A stretch of DNA of 64,000 nt from the NCBI RefSeq assembly GCF_015209965.1, contig NZ_MU158689.1, forward strand, positions 1,496,260 through 1,560,259, in the 5' to 3' direction. This DNA comes from Sphingobacterium pedocola. GTDB lineage: Bacteria > Bacteroidota > Bacteroidia > Sphingobacteriales > Sphingobacteriaceae. The position numbers and the translations under genes were made by a program. Of the stretch, positions 43,145-54,454 are shown piece after piece. Every line of letters begins with the position of its first letter. Position 1 is the stretch's first letter. The notes below the pieces were generated by a model, which worked only from the letters and a program-made list of their open reading frames with translations, did no database searches and was not told where the DNA came from.

Positions 43145-44035
43145 ATGCAGCAAACCGTATTGATGAATAAAAAGATTATTTCGGGTTTACTATTTTGTTT
43201 TTCTTTGCTGCCTTTTTGGGCATTGTATATCCTATCCGATTTTTTGTACTTTGTTATTTATTACGTCTTCAAATATCGAAAATCGATCGTTATTAGCAAT
43301 TTACAAAACTCTTTTCCTGAGAAATCAGAAGACGAAATTCATCAGATTGCGAAGAAATTCTTTCGCTATTTCCCTGATATCATCGTGGAAGCGTTAAAAA
43401 TGCGAACCATTACAGAAAAACAAGTAATCAATCGCATTGAATTATTAAATCCCGAAGAAGTGTACAAGCATTTTGAAGTAGGAAAATCTGTAATCGGCGT
43501 GACAGCGCATTATGGAAACTGGGAGTTGGGAATCTACCGAATGTCGCTTATGACGAAATATCCTCGTCTAATTATTTACAAACCGTTGAACAATAAAGAT
43601 TTTGATCAGATATACAATAGTATACGCACACGCTTTGGAGCAACGATGGTGCCGATGAAGCAAATTTTACGTCACTTGGTCAGGTTAAAAAATCAACGCA
43701 AAATGAGTATGTTTGTAGCTGATCAAACTCCCCTGCATCAAGACTCAGACTATTTCATGGAGTTTTTAAATCAAGACACCTTGGTGTATACCGGTGCGGA
43801 ACGGATTGCTCAACTAACGGAAAGTCCGGTAGTATATTGTCACATCGGTAGAAAACAAAAAAGAGGCCACTATTATTGTAAATTTACTACATTAGTAGAA
43901 AATCCATCCACGCACCAAAAACATGAAATAACGCAAATTCACAATAAATTCACAGAAAAAATGATCTGTGGAGAGCCGGCATATTGGTTGTGGACACACC
44001 GTCGTTGGAAAAGAACAAGAACAACTGAAAAATGA
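43145..44035 (+). CDS. lpxL: LpxL/HtrB-family lipid A acyltransferase
   Basis: 296 residues with a full N-terminal anchor (IISGLLFCFSLLPFWALYIL). Catalytic H122-x4-E127 (AHYGNWE), MSMFVADQTPLH, and terminal WLWTHRRWKR. It transfers an acyl chain to the lipid A precursor at the inner membrane. ATG 43163 (MNKKIISG) is an alternative start. The stop overlaps the next gene's ATG (ATGA), coupling it to a glycosyltransferase. A shorter paralogue is at 2505-3305. Confidence 0.92.
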   Translation: MQQTVLMNKKIISGLLFCFSLLPFWALYILSDFLYFVIYYVFKYRKSIVISNLQNSFPEKSEDEIHQIAKKFFRYFPDIIVEALKMRTITEKQVINRIELLNPEEVYKHFEVGKSVIGVTAHYGNWELGIYRMSLMTKYPRLIIYKPLNNKDFDQIYNSIRTRFGATMVPMKQILRHLVRLKNQRKMSMFVADQTPLHQDSDYFMEFLNQDTLVYTGAERIAQLTESPVVYCHIGRKQKRGHYYCKFTTLVENPSTHQKHEITQIHNKFTEKMICGEPAYWLWTHRRWKRTRTTEK

Positions 44036-45066
44036 TAGAATATCCCAAAGTTGCTGTTGTCATATTAAATTGGAACGGTAAATTTTTCTTAGAGAAATTT
44101 TTACCATCCGTGTACAATAGTACTTACCCTAATATTGAATTTATTATCGGAGACAATGCTTCTACAGATGATTCTGTAGCCTTTGTCAGGGAATACTATC
44201 CCACAATCCGTATTATCCACAATGACGATAACTATGGATTTGCCGGTGGATATAATAAGGTACTTAAAAAAGTAGAAGCAGATTATTTTATCTTGCTCAA
44301 TTCAGATGTAGAAGTAACTCCTTCTTGGATAGAACCGGTTATTGATTTTATGCAAAAAAATGACTTTGTAGCCGCACAGCCTAAAATCAGAGCATATCAT
44401 CAACGGGATTATTTCGAACATGCCGGGGCCGCCGGAGGACATATCGATTATTTTGGTTACCCATTTTGTAAGGGTCGTATCCTCAATATTACCGAAAAAG
44501 ATGAAGGTCAATATGATGTGGAAAATGAAATTTTTTGGGCAACCGGAGCCGCTTTATTCATTAAATCAAATGCCTGGCGGGAAGCAGAGGGATTTGATGC
44601 AGATTTTTTCGCACACATGGAAGAGATTGACTTATGTTGGCGACTTAAAAAAATGGGTTATAAAATTGGCTATACCCCAGCATCCGTTGTATATCATGTG
44701 GGCGGCGGCACGCTAAATACAAGCAACCCCAAAAAGACGTATCTTAATTTCCGTAATAATCTTCTTATGCTCCAAAAAAACCTTCCTTTTTGGCGTGCAT
44801 TAGCAGTCATTTGGACTCGTTTGTGGCTGGATCTCGTCGCTTTACTGCATTTTCTCGCGGAAGGAAAACCACGGGACGCATGGGCTGTAAGCCGTGCTCA
44901 CCAATATTTCTTTCTATATTTTTTTAAAACAGCATTAAAAAGAAAAAAATATAATGCCATAGAAAACAAAACGGGACTTTATAAAAAATGCATAATTTGG
45001 GATTTTTACACGAATAAAATACAAAAATACAGCAACCTGTCTGTAAATAATTTCCACAAGAAGTAG
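44032..45066 (+). CDS. Family 2 glycosyltransferase
   Basis: 344 residues. GT-A fold with VVILNWNGKFFLEKFLPSVY, NASTDDSV and the D-x-D-like LLNSDVEV; an acceptor-side block DADFFAHMEEIDLCWRLKKM and YHVGGGTLNTSNP follow. A C-terminal hydrophobic stretch (LPFWRALAVIWTRLWLDLVA) suggests membrane association. It resembles rhamnosyl/dTDP-sugar transferases of surface polysaccharides; the 4-bp overlap with lpxL suggests a lipopolysaccharide role. Confidence 0.92.
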   Translation: MIEYPKVAVVILNWNGKFFLEKFLPSVYNSTYPNIEFIIGDNASTDDSVAFVREYYPTIRIIHNDDNYGFAGGYNKVLKKVEADYFILLNSDVEVTPSWIEPVIDFMQKNDFVAAQPKIRAYHQRDYFEHAGAAGGHIDYFGYPFCKGRILNITEKDEGQYDVENEIFWATGAALFIKSNAWREAEGFDADFFAHMEEIDLCWRLKKMGYKIGYTPASVVYHVGGGTLNTSNPKKTYLNFRNNLLMLQKNLPFWRALAVIWTRLWLDLVALLHFLAEGKPRDAWAVSRAHQYFFLYFFKTALKRKKYNAIENKTGLYKKCIIWDFYTNKIQKYSNLSVNNFHKK

Positions 45067-45169
45067 CAATACCGAATTTTAATAACTTCAAACTTTTCTC
45101 ACGTAATTTTAATGGGTTAAAATATTGGTATAAAATTATTTTCCCCCTTAAAATTTCTTATTTTCGTAA

Positions 45170-47194
<2,025 letters not shown>

Positions 47195-47221
47195 ACAATT
47201 ATATAATACAATTTATTTAAC

Positions 47222-48100
47222 ATGAACGAGCTTCACGGCGCAGGGGTGGCATTGGTTACACCATTTAATGCAGATGGAACGATTGATTTTGAAACGTTAG
47301 GAAAGCTAATAGAGTTTCAAATTGCGGAAGGAATGAACTACTTAGTATCATTAGGCACAACTGGCGAAACTGCCACATTGACGGCTGAAGAACGAAAACA
47401 AGTTTGGGAGTTTACGGCAACAACAGTAAATGGAAGGATACCGTTAGTAGCGGGAATTGGTGGAAATAATACCGTGGAAATAGTAAAACAAGTTCAAGGA
47501 TTTAGCATTCAAGGATACTGCGCAATCTTATCCGTATCACCTTATTATAATAAACCAACTCAAGAAGGAATTTACCAACATTATAAAGCTGTTGCCGAAA
47601 CTTCAGCATTGCCACTGATTCTATATAATGTACCCGGGCGTACGGGAAGTAATATAAGTGCAGCGACGACCGTTCGTCTGGCAACTGATTTTAAAAACAT
47701 AGTGGGGATTAAAGACGCTTCAGGCAGCTACGCCCAATTCTCGGAGATACTGCGCGACAAACCGGACGACTTCCTATTGATTTCAGGAGATGATCCCGCA
47801 ACTCTTCCTATGATGGCACTGGGTGCAGTCGGAATTATATCTGTGGTGGGAAATGCGTTTCCAAGAAAAGTAAGCACATTGGCAAGATTGTGCGCCGACG
47901 GAAATTTCCCCCAAGCTCGTTTGATTCACAGCGAGTTGCTTAAAATCACGGATTTATGTTTTGTAGAAAGTAATCCATGTGGTGTGAAATATATCATGAA
48001 GCTAATGGGAATAGGTAGCGACCATGTACGCCTGCCCTTAGTACCGATCGGAGAAATGACCCAAAAAGATATTCAGAATGAGTTACAACAGATAAATTAA
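47222..48100 (+). CDS. dapA: 4-hydroxy-tetrahydrodipicolinate synthase
   Basis: 292 residues. Condenses pyruvate with aspartate semialdehyde, first step of lysine/diaminopimelate synthesis. Schiff-base Lys164 (IVGIKDASG), Tyr135 (ILYNVPGRTG), the SLGTTGET loop and SPYYNKPTQEG are present. Follows ligA by 27 bp. Confidence 0.97.
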   Translation: MNELHGAGVALVTPFNADGTIDFETLGKLIEFQIAEGMNYLVSLGTTGETATLTAEERKQVWEFTATTVNGRIPLVAGIGGNNTVEIVKQVQGFSIQGYCAILSVSPYYNKPTQEGIYQHYKAVAETSALPLILYNVPGRTGSNISAATTVRLATDFKNIVGIKDASGSYAQFSEILRDKPDDFLLISGDDPATLPMMALGAVGIISVVGNAFPRKVSTLARLCADGNFPQARLIHSELLKITDLCFVESNPCGVKYIMKLMGIGSDHVRLPLVPIGEMTQKDIQNELQQIN

Positions 48101-48153
48101 AATTCTTAATAACCAAACATTCTATTATCTTTATTCCTGTAAATAGATTTGTT

Positions 48154-48558
48154 ATGACGGAAATCAATAGTACAGAGCGAAAATCTTCAGGTGTGAAAAA
48201 AGTAATAAGTTGGCTTTTGTTGATCATTTTCCTTGGTTTAGGGGCGTTCATCTATTATAAATATTATTTTGTATTCGGTGAAGGTGTCAAATCTGGATAT
48301 TTAAATTATGCTGTTAAAAAAGGAAACTTATTTAAAACCTATGAAGGCAAATTAATCCAAGAAGGTTTCGGAAGCGGCAAAGCGGGGGGAATTACCAGCA
48401 ACGAATTTGTGTTTTCGGTAGATGACGATTCGATCTTTCGGCAATTGGAATTAAATAGTGGCAAATTTTTCGATCTACATTATAAAGAATATCATGGCGT
48501 ACTCCCTTGGCGAGGCAATTCCGTCTATATCGTAGATAGAATTGTAAATATGAAATAA
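48154..48558 (+). CDS. Conserved single-span membrane protein of unknown function
   Basis: 134 residues. One transmembrane helix at about 18-38 (VISWLLLIIFLGLGAFIYY), then a soluble domain with GYLNYAVKKGNLFKTYEGKL, GFGSGKAGGITSNEFVFSVD and LPWRGNSVYIVDRIVNMK. Proteins with this pattern are widespread in Bacteroidota and are sometimes mis-annotated as 6-phosphogluconate dehydrogenases; nothing here supports an enzyme. It is followed 22 bp later by the T9SS plug-domain gene and may share its transcript. Confidence 0.8.
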   Translation: MTEINSTERKSSGVKKVISWLLLIIFLGLGAFIYYKYYFVFGEGVKSGYLNYAVKKGNLFKTYEGKLIQEGFGSGKAGGITSNEFVFSVDDDSIFRQLELNSGKFFDLHYKEYHGVLPWRGNSVYIVDRIVNMK

Positions 48559-48580
48559 GGGATATGGCAGAAATGATTGT

Positions 48581-49903
48581 ATGAACAAACAAGCTTTTAT
48601 CTTACTAACGCTATGCAGTTTCACGTTGTTGACGGCCCATGCGCAACGAAAAAAAAAGATACGTGAAGGCTTTGAACGATCCCCACAACAAGAACTGGTT
48701 TACGATAACAGGAGCTATTTAGATGCCATAAATACCGTACAGCTCTTTCCCCTAGGAAAAGAAAGCCAACTGCCTATATATACTTTGGGTAGTCAAGATC
48801 AGCTGTTGCTCTCTTTCGATGATCTTCGGGCAGATGTAAGAAGTTATTATTATGGCATCGAACATTGTAATGCCAACTGGGAGCCGAGTCGTGTGTCTCC
48901 ATTAGATTACGCCCAGGGATACAACGAAGATCGTCTGGATGATTATGCGCAATCGCAGGGGACATTTCAAGCCTATACGCATTACAAAGTAGCTTTTCCA
49001 AATGAATATATACGACCGAAAATTGCCGGAAATTACCTATTAAAGGTATATGAAGATGCCGACAAAACTCGATTGGTCGTAACGCGACGCTTTTACGTCG
49101 TGCGTCCATTGATTCAGGTGGGAACTGATATCCTTCCTTCGGTACAGGTAGCAAAAAGAATGACCAATCAGAAGATTGACGTTATGCTCAGAACACCTTC
49201 GCTAAGCATTCCCAATCCCGAACGTGATATGCAGGTACATGTATTTCAAAACCAACGTGAGGACAACAAAATGGTTTTAACCAAACCTATGTTTATTGGA
49301 AATAATGAGATCAAATATAACAACAGCGAAACCTTAGACTTTCCGGGGAATAATGAATTTCGATTCGTTGATTTACGCAGTTTTCGATTGGGCTCTAATC
49401 GGGTTCAGCAGATTCAAAATGACAGTCTCATCTCGATCAATGTATTAGCCGACGAGGATTTACGGGATGCCAACTACGCTGACACCTATGATGAAAATGG
49501 AAAGTTTTACATACGCAATCTGGATTTTGAAAATCCGGAGATCCAATCCGACTATGCAGATGTCCATTTTTCACTACAGACGAATCAGAAGATAACGGGA
49601 AATATTTACCTTGTAGGTGGTTTCAATAACTTTCAACGAAATGAACACAATAGACTAACCTATAACCCGACGTCGAAAAATTGGGAGGTTGCGCTGAAGC
49701 TAAAACAAGGGTTATACGATTATGAATATGTACTCGAAACTCCAGAAGGTAAGATCATCACCAATGCGTTTACAAATAGTTTCTACGCCACCGGAAATGA
49801 TTACCTAGTATTGGTATATAATAGACGTATAGGAACTTACTGGGATGAACTACTGGGTGTAGGAAAAGTGTCCATTCACAATAAAACAAACAAAAATCAA
49901 TAA
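48581..49903 (+). CDS. Type IX secretion system plug-domain protein (DUF5103)
   Basis: 440 residues with signal peptide (FILLTLCSFTLLTAHAQ). Early region LDAINTVQLFPLGKESQLPI and LLLSFDDLRADVRSYYYGIE, HCNANWEPSRVSPLDYAQGY, FPNEYIRPKIAGNYLLKVYE match the family whose Flavobacterium member (PlugW/Plug) blocks the SprA translocon pore. A carbohydrate-binding-like beta-sandwich follows (IYLVGGFNNFQRNEHNRLTY). Presence implies a type IX secretion system elsewhere in the genome. Confidence 0.88.
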   Translation: MNKQAFILLTLCSFTLLTAHAQRKKKIREGFERSPQQELVYDNRSYLDAINTVQLFPLGKESQLPIYTLGSQDQLLLSFDDLRADVRSYYYGIEHCNANWEPSRVSPLDYAQGYNEDRLDDYAQSQGTFQAYTHYKVAFPNEYIRPKIAGNYLLKVYEDADKTRLVVTRRFYVVRPLIQVGTDILPSVQVAKRMTNQKIDVMLRTPSLSIPNPERDMQVHVFQNQREDNKMVLTKPMFIGNNEIKYNNSETLDFPGNNEFRFVDLRSFRLGSNRVQQIQNDSLISINVLADEDLRDANYADTYDENGKFYIRNLDFENPEIQSDYADVHFSLQTNQKITGNIYLVGGFNNFQRNEHNRLTYNPTSKNWEVALKLKQGLYDYEYVLETPEGKIITNAFTNSFYATGNDYLVLVYNRRIGTYWDELLGVGKVSIHNKTNKNQ

Positions 49904-49907
49904 TAAG

Positions 49908-51332
49908 GTGGAAGAAAAGGATGAGAATAAACAACTTAAAAGGGGCTTAAGTAACCGACATATACAACTCATTGCATTAGGGGGCGCCATTGGAACTGGG
50001 CTCTTTTTGGGAATAGGAAAGGCTGCCGTATTGGCCGGCCCTTCGGTTATATTAGGTTACGCAATTGCTGGAGTTGTTGCTTTTTTCATCATGCGCCAGT
50101 TGGGGGAAATGGTCGTAGAAGAACCCGTTTCGGGTAGCTTCAGTTATTTCGCCAATAAATACATGGGACCTTTTGGCGGGTTTTCATCAGGGTGGAATTA
50201 TTGGGTATTGTATATATTGGTCAGCATGGCCGAGCTGACGGCCATTGGTATATACGTACAATTTTGGTGGCCAGAAATTCCATTGTGGGTATCCAGCACC
50301 TTCTTTTTTATCGTCATTAATTCAATTAATCTGGCCTCTGTAAAAGTATACGGAGAAACTGAATTTTGGTTTTCTATCATAAAGGTTGCGGCAATAATTG
50401 CCATGATCCTATTCGGGTCGTACTTATTGATCAGCGGATCAGCCGGAGAACGAGCGACAGTAGAAAACTTGTATAATGATGGTGGATTTTTCCCAAAAGG
50501 TTGGCTTACGAATGCCCAGGATGGTAGCTATCAAGGGTTGCTTGCTGCGCTGGTCATGATCATGTTCTCTTTTGGAGGACTCGAATTAGTAGGGATTACT
50601 GCTGCTGAGGCTGAAAACCCGGAAAAGAATATCCCCAGAGCGACAAATCAGGTACTAATCCGTATTTTGATATTTTATGTAGGTGCTTTATTTATCCTAT
50701 TTTCTTTAATGCCATGGCGCACTATTACCGCCGATACCAGTCCGTTTGTAGAAGTGTTTAATGCGCTTAACAGTTTTGAATTTACGCTTTTTGATAAGAC
50801 ATATTACTTTACTACAATCATCGCGAACATACTGAATCTAATCGTGCTGACAGCAGCATTATCTGTCTATAACAGCTGTGTATATAGTAATTCACGAATG
50901 TTATATGGTCTGGCTGAACAAGGAAACGCCCCCCGATTTTTGAAGAAATTGAATAAAAATCATTCGCCCATTGCTGCCATAATCGTTTCGGCAATTTTGG
51001 TGGCAGTATGTATTGTCGTTAATAAGATCATTCCCGAAAAGGCGTTAGAAATTTTGATGTCGTTAGTGGTATCTTCCTTGGTAATCAATTGGATAATGAT
51101 ATCATTTACACACATCTATTTCAAAAAACAAAAGATAAAAGAGGGTGTTAACACGAAATTTCCGTCGCTCTTCTATCCGATCAGTAACGTGATTTGCTTG
51201 GTGTTTTTAGTTGGGGTTTTGGTAATGATGTGGTTCACCGGACTTAAGATATCTGTCGAACTTATTCCGATTTGGTTATTGATACTTTGGTTGAGTTACC
51301 TCATGGTAAAAAGGAATAAAGCAAAGTCATAA
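49908..51332 (+). CDS. APC-family amino acid permease
   Basis: 474 residues, about 12 transmembrane helices. Starts with GTG four bases after the preceding stop. Helix 1 block LIALGGAIGTGLFLGIGKAA with the unwound G-x-G-T-G-L and the EPVSGSFSYFANKYMGPFGG, FSFGGLELVGITAAEAENPE-KNIPRA stretches place it in the AAT (amino acid transporter) subfamily with proton symport of amino acids (D-serine/alanine/glycine or aromatic types). Substrate not determinable. Confidence 0.94.
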   Translation: MEEKDENKQLKRGLSNRHIQLIALGGAIGTGLFLGIGKAAVLAGPSVILGYAIAGVVAFFIMRQLGEMVVEEPVSGSFSYFANKYMGPFGGFSSGWNYWVLYILVSMAELTAIGIYVQFWWPEIPLWVSSTFFFIVINSINLASVKVYGETEFWFSIIKVAAIIAMILFGSYLLISGSAGERATVENLYNDGGFFPKGWLTNAQDGSYQGLLAALVMIMFSFGGLELVGITAAEAENPEKNIPRATNQVLIRILIFYVGALFILFSLMPWRTITADTSPFVEVFNALNSFEFTLFDKTYYFTTIIANILNLIVLTAALSVYNSCVYSNSRMLYGLAEQGNAPRFLKKLNKNHSPIAAIIVSAILVAVCIVVNKIIPEKALEILMSLVVSSLVINWIMISFTHIYFKKQKIKEGVNTKFPSLFYPISNVICLVFLVGVLVMMWFTGLKISVELIPIWLLILWLSYLMVKRNKAKS

Positions 51333-51356
51333 CAACTTCTATTTTCCATAATTCTG

Positions 51357-52145
51357 TTAGAATATTGTTTTGGCAATACCGCCATCCAGCGGAATGGAAG
51401 CCCCTGTTAAAAAGGAGGCATACGATGAGGCGAGGAAAGCTACAAGGTAACCATATTCTCTAGGATCTCCTAACCTGCTCATCGGTACAGATTGCATTCT
51501 TTTTTGTTTTACCTCATACAGTGCAGTGCCTTCTTTCTCTGCCTGGGCTTCCATAAGGCTATTTAATCTGTCGGTATCGAAGTATCCGGTAAGAACAGAA
51601 TTGACGGTAATACCATCTGCCGCAACAGCATTGGACAACGATTTACTCCAGCTGACCAAAGCTGTCCGCATGGTATTAGATAGCACCAAACCATCCTGTG
51701 GTTCCTTTACTGTCATGGATGAGACATTAATAATTCGGCCAAAACCTTGTGCTTTCATATGGGGCAAAGCTAAATTTGTCGTAAACACCGCATTTTGAAA
51801 TAGCAATTCAAAAGCCTGCTGATAATCATCCTCTTGTTTTAACAACAGTGTTCCGCCCTGCGGACCATTCGTATTATTAATGAGCAAATCAATGGTATGC
51901 GTTTCAAAAAAATCGATGAGGGTCTTCTTATGATTAACGTAATCATTAAAATCAGTTACAATGTAGCCGTGGTTTTGACCCTGACTTCGGTCTAACTCGG
52001 CCAGAGTCGCTTCCAATTTTTCGGCAGACCTCGACATCAACGTAACTTCAGCACCACATTGCGCCAATTGTAACGCAATGGCCTTTCCCAGACCTGAAGA
52101 ACTTCCGCCTACTAAAGCTTTATTTTCCTTTAATGATATTTGCAT
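51357..52145 (-). CDS. SDR-family oxidoreductase, atypical active site
   Basis: About 262 residues from ATG 52145 (MQISLKENKALVGGSSSGLG); the longer frame from 52247 adds 34 residues with no family match. The NAD(P) loop GGSSSGLGKAIALQLAQ is present, as is NNTNGPQGG. The usual Y-x-x-x-K is replaced: after VSSMTVKEPQDG comes LVLSNTMRTALVSWSKSL, so the Tyr position is Asn and the Lys position is Arg. This N-x-x-R variant subgroup exists among SDRs annotated as 3-oxoacyl reductases. Reaction unknown. Confidence 0.9.
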   Translation of the reverse strand: MQISLKENKALVGGSSSGLGKAIALQLAQCGAEVTLMSRSAEKLEATLAELDRSQGQNHGYIVTDFNDYVNHKKTLIDFFETHTIDLLINNTNGPQGGTLLLKQEDDYQQAFELLFQNAVFTTNLALPHMKAQGFGRIINVSSMTVKEPQDGLVLSNTMRTALVSWSKSLSNAVAADGITVNSVLTGYFDTDRLNSLMEAQAEKEGTALYEVKQKRMQSVPMSRLGDPREYGYLVAFLASSYASFLTGASIPLDGGIAKTIF

Positions 52146-52328
52146 AAATTTATCTTTTAACTCCACATATCTCCAACAGCTATGAAAGTTCCGTCTAGAT
52201 TCTTGATGTTTATAAATCGAGTAACCGCCAATGCAGCTTCGGCGCAAAACAAACTCGTCGCCACTGTTCGAACAAAGATTGTTAATAAAATAAATACTTT
52301 CAATAAAAAGCGAGAAAATTTTCCGGCC

Positions 52329-52799
52329 TTATTGTTTCGGATAGCCTTCTTCATCGAGATCATCCCGATAATCTTCCTCCGTTTGAGACAATTCGTCATC
52401 ACGTTTAGAAACTTTTAGATTTTCCTCCGAGGTGACATGCATGTTGGAACGACTTAGATTCTGTTCCTTTAGCTCATCCAATTCCGCATATTCATTTCCT
52501 ACCAATGGATTAGAGTTGTCGTATTCAGAAGAATCCTCCTCCGCACCTTCTGAAATTGTGGCGTAGTCTGCAGGGTGGTCCCAATCCGGATCGTCGTCAT
52601 CTACATCCAATTTGTAGCTTCCTTTTTCTTCGTCAAAACTCAAATCATCTACTTCCAATGCATCATCATCATTCGGAATGCTTTCATCCTCTAAAAAGTC
52701 TTCCTCTGGATCTTCTCCTATATTATTAACCATCCTTCTGTCCTCCTGATTTTTAAATTTCATCACCGCTGTCTCGACCATCATCTTTATTCTACTCAA
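52329..52799 (-). CDS. Highly acidic, low-complexity hypothetical protein
   Basis: Up to 156 residues with long Asp/Glu runs (GEDPEEDFLEDESIPNDDDA; VDDDDPDWDHP; EEDYRDDLDEEGYPKQ). No hydrophobic core, so probably disordered and soluble. Two internal ATGs (52763, 52733) are alternative starts. Acidic proteins of this type are common as singletons in Sphingobacteriaceae; a metal- or nucleic-acid-protein-mimic role would be guesswork. It is followed by about 180 bp with no supported gene. Confidence 0.65.
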   Translation of the reverse strand: MSRIKMMVETAVMKFKNQEDRRMVNNIGEDPEEDFLEDESIPNDDDALEVDDLSFDEEKGSYKLDVDDDDPDWDHPADYATISEGAEEDSSEYDNSNPLVGNEYAELDELKEQNLSRSNMHVTSEENLKVSKRDDELSQTEEDYRDDLDEEGYPKQ

Positions 52800-52952
52800 C
52801 AGCTATTGTTATAACGCTACTCTCACTAAATAGTTTTTCGAAGACGTCAAGTTATTCAACTTAAAAAAGCTTATATAATTTTTGATCAAAACTTACTTTT
52901 TAGAAAACATTTCATTATATTTACCTAAGTCAGTTTTATAAACCTTCTTGTT

Positions 52953-53324
52953 ATGCAGACGAAAACGGAATACCTAATCTGGGACAAAATCGTTAATAGT
53001 GCCAAACAACGTTTTGACTTTGATCTCTACGCTACTAAATTGGATCCAGATACCCTAGACAAGCTCATTCTTCATATTATCGTAGGATTTGCTTCAGGAG
53101 AATGCCATGAAAGCATCTCTACAAACCTACACAACGAATTAGTCCATATCGGCATCGATGTGCGAGACGAAATTATAGATACTATAGTGGCTGATAAACA
53201 TGTCATATTTAGTGGGGAAATCTATGCTGCCTATCTCACCTTTTCGATGTTGGAAGATGGAAATAGTGAATTTGAGATATTAGGTTATGTCACCGATTTA
53301 TTGGAAAGCCCTCGAATCTACTAA
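52953..53324 (+). CDS. Hypothetical alpha-helical protein (123 aa)
   Basis: No signal peptide or transmembrane helix. Predicted mostly helical (IWDKIVNSAKQRFDFDLYAT; LDKLILHIIVGFASGECHES), ending in YVTDLLESPRIY. I do not recognise the family. Start ATG and codon use look genuine and the gene is followed by a perfect palindromic terminator shared with a convergent small gene. Confidence 0.65.
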   Translation: MQTKTEYLIWDKIVNSAKQRFDFDLYATKLDPDTLDKLILHIIVGFASGECHESISTNLHNELVHIGIDVRDEIIDTIVADKHVIFSGEIYAAYLTFSMLEDGNSEFEILGYVTDLLESPRIY

Positions 53325-53409
53325 ATACCGGAATTCTTCTTTAAGGTCTTAATCTATTTCCTTCCTGGCACAGATGGATATTTAACTATAGAAAGAAAAG
53401 AAACTTCAT

Positions 53410-53443
53410 AGAAAAGGCCAAAATTTAAATTTTGGCCTTTTCT
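53410..53443. terminator. Perfect 34-bp palindromic bidirectional terminator
   Basis: 53410-53426 and 53427-53443 are exact reverse complements (AGAAAAGGCCAAAA... / ...TTTTGGCCTTTTCT). It lies between convergent stops and overlaps the stop of the minus-strand gene. Confidence 0.9.
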
Positions 53444-53708
53444 AAAATTCTACCGATATAAGGGCGTTCAGCGGTAGTAGCACACCATTTTTAATTTGAA
53501 TATGTCTCTCCGTCAATGACCACACCGTTGTATCGACGCGCTTTGGACCATCTTCCGTTTGAAATATAATGGAGACTTTTGATTTAAATTCATTACCTAA
53601 CCGTTGTGCATTGCTCAACTTTTGATTTAACTCCACTACTCGATTTATATCCGCCGGAATAATTTTATATTTACCGATCTCTTCCTTTTCTATCAATGTA
53701 CCTATCAT
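53442..53708 (-). CDS. Hypothetical small soluble protein (88 aa)
   Basis: 88 residues, no signal peptide. Pattern KYKIIPADINRVVELNQKLS then FKSKVSIIFQTEDGPKRVDT and TTVWSLTERHIQIKNGVLLP. The short strands with a V-W-S-L / I-P-L-N-A end are typical of a conserved Bacteroidota protein of about 85-95 residues, function unknown to me. Stop codon sits in the terminator palindrome. Confidence 0.7.
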   Translation of the reverse strand: MIGTLIEKEEIGKYKIIPADINRVVELNQKLSNAQRLGNEFKSKVSIIFQTEDGPKRVDTTVWSLTERHIQIKNGVLLPLNALISVEF

Positions 53709-53818
53709 AGCACGTTTAATTTTTTAATAGACATTTTATATTTATATGTAACGATAAATATAAAAAATAGTGTTTTTAAAATACATTAATAGCAAAATAT
53801 TTACAATTATATTTCATT

Positions 53819-54442
53819 TTATATTGGTTTAAAATCTAACGCATTCAACGGAATAGTAACCGTTGCTTTAAACGTGTTGCTATTACTATTTATCATCAGC
53901 TCATGGTTTTCCGGATAGTGATTCATTAAACGTTGCCTATAAAATTCCACAAAATCGGTATCACCCTGGTTTACCATACGATGATTAACCCGATTACTCA
54001 CTTCCATTTGCACTTTTGTATGAATGATCTGGATGCGAATTTTTATTGGATAGTTTTTCATACTATTATAGCCATTATGAATAGCATTTTGAATCATCGG
54101 AAACAAAATAAAAGGATAAATCTGTAATGCAGGCATTTCCATTGGAAATTCATACTGAATATAAAAATAACCTTCCCGAATTGCTTTATACAATTCAATA
54201 TACTCTTTGAGACAATCCAATTCTTCGGATAACGGTATCAGCTGATTTTCCTCTCTCGTCAAATTGGTTTGCAAAAACTGATTAAAGGTATCGGAATAAA
54301 TTAGCAAACGTCTTTTCAAATATTCGCTCAATAAGGACTTATCCAACTGACTTCTCTCAAATGACAACGTGCTTTGAAATCCGGATTTAGCTAAATCGAC
54401 TTCTAATTTGGTACCGAATATACGATCAATAAAACTCGACAT
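53819..54442 (-). CDS. Degenerate LytS-type histidine kinase-like ATPase domain, without His
   Basis: 207 residues, no transmembrane helix. From residue 70 it follows the LytS/YehU kinase plan: LSEELDCLKEYIELYKAIRE, then PFILFPMIQNAIHNGY (N-box), PIKIRIQIIHTKVQMEVSNR and FYRQRLMNHYP ... FKATVTIPL. The phospho-acceptor block (P-H-F-L-F-N) is absent and the catalytic N-box Glu is Gln118 followed by Asn119. It therefore looks like a stand-alone, probably inactive, GHKL domain. 12 bp downstream of the DUF502 gene on the same strand. Confidence 0.8.
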   Translation of the reverse strand: MSSFIDRIFGTKLEVDLAKSGFQSTLSFERSQLDKSLLSEYLKRRLLIYSDTFNQFLQTNLTREENQLIPLSEELDCLKEYIELYKAIREGYFYIQYEFPMEMPALQIYPFILFPMIQNAIHNGYNSMKNYPIKIRIQIIHTKVQMEVSNRVNHRMVNQGDTDFVEFYRQRLMNHYPENHELMINSNSNTFKATVTIPLNALDFKPI

Positions 54443-54454
54443 GACGCTGCTATT

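Noticed and set aside
52157..52418. Opposed ORFs of about 80 codons on both strands in the gap between the SDR gene and the acidic protein
   Set aside because: Both use the same DNA, neither has a recognisable pattern beyond a hydrophobic run, and both overlap the start of the acidic protein gene's end region; not supported.
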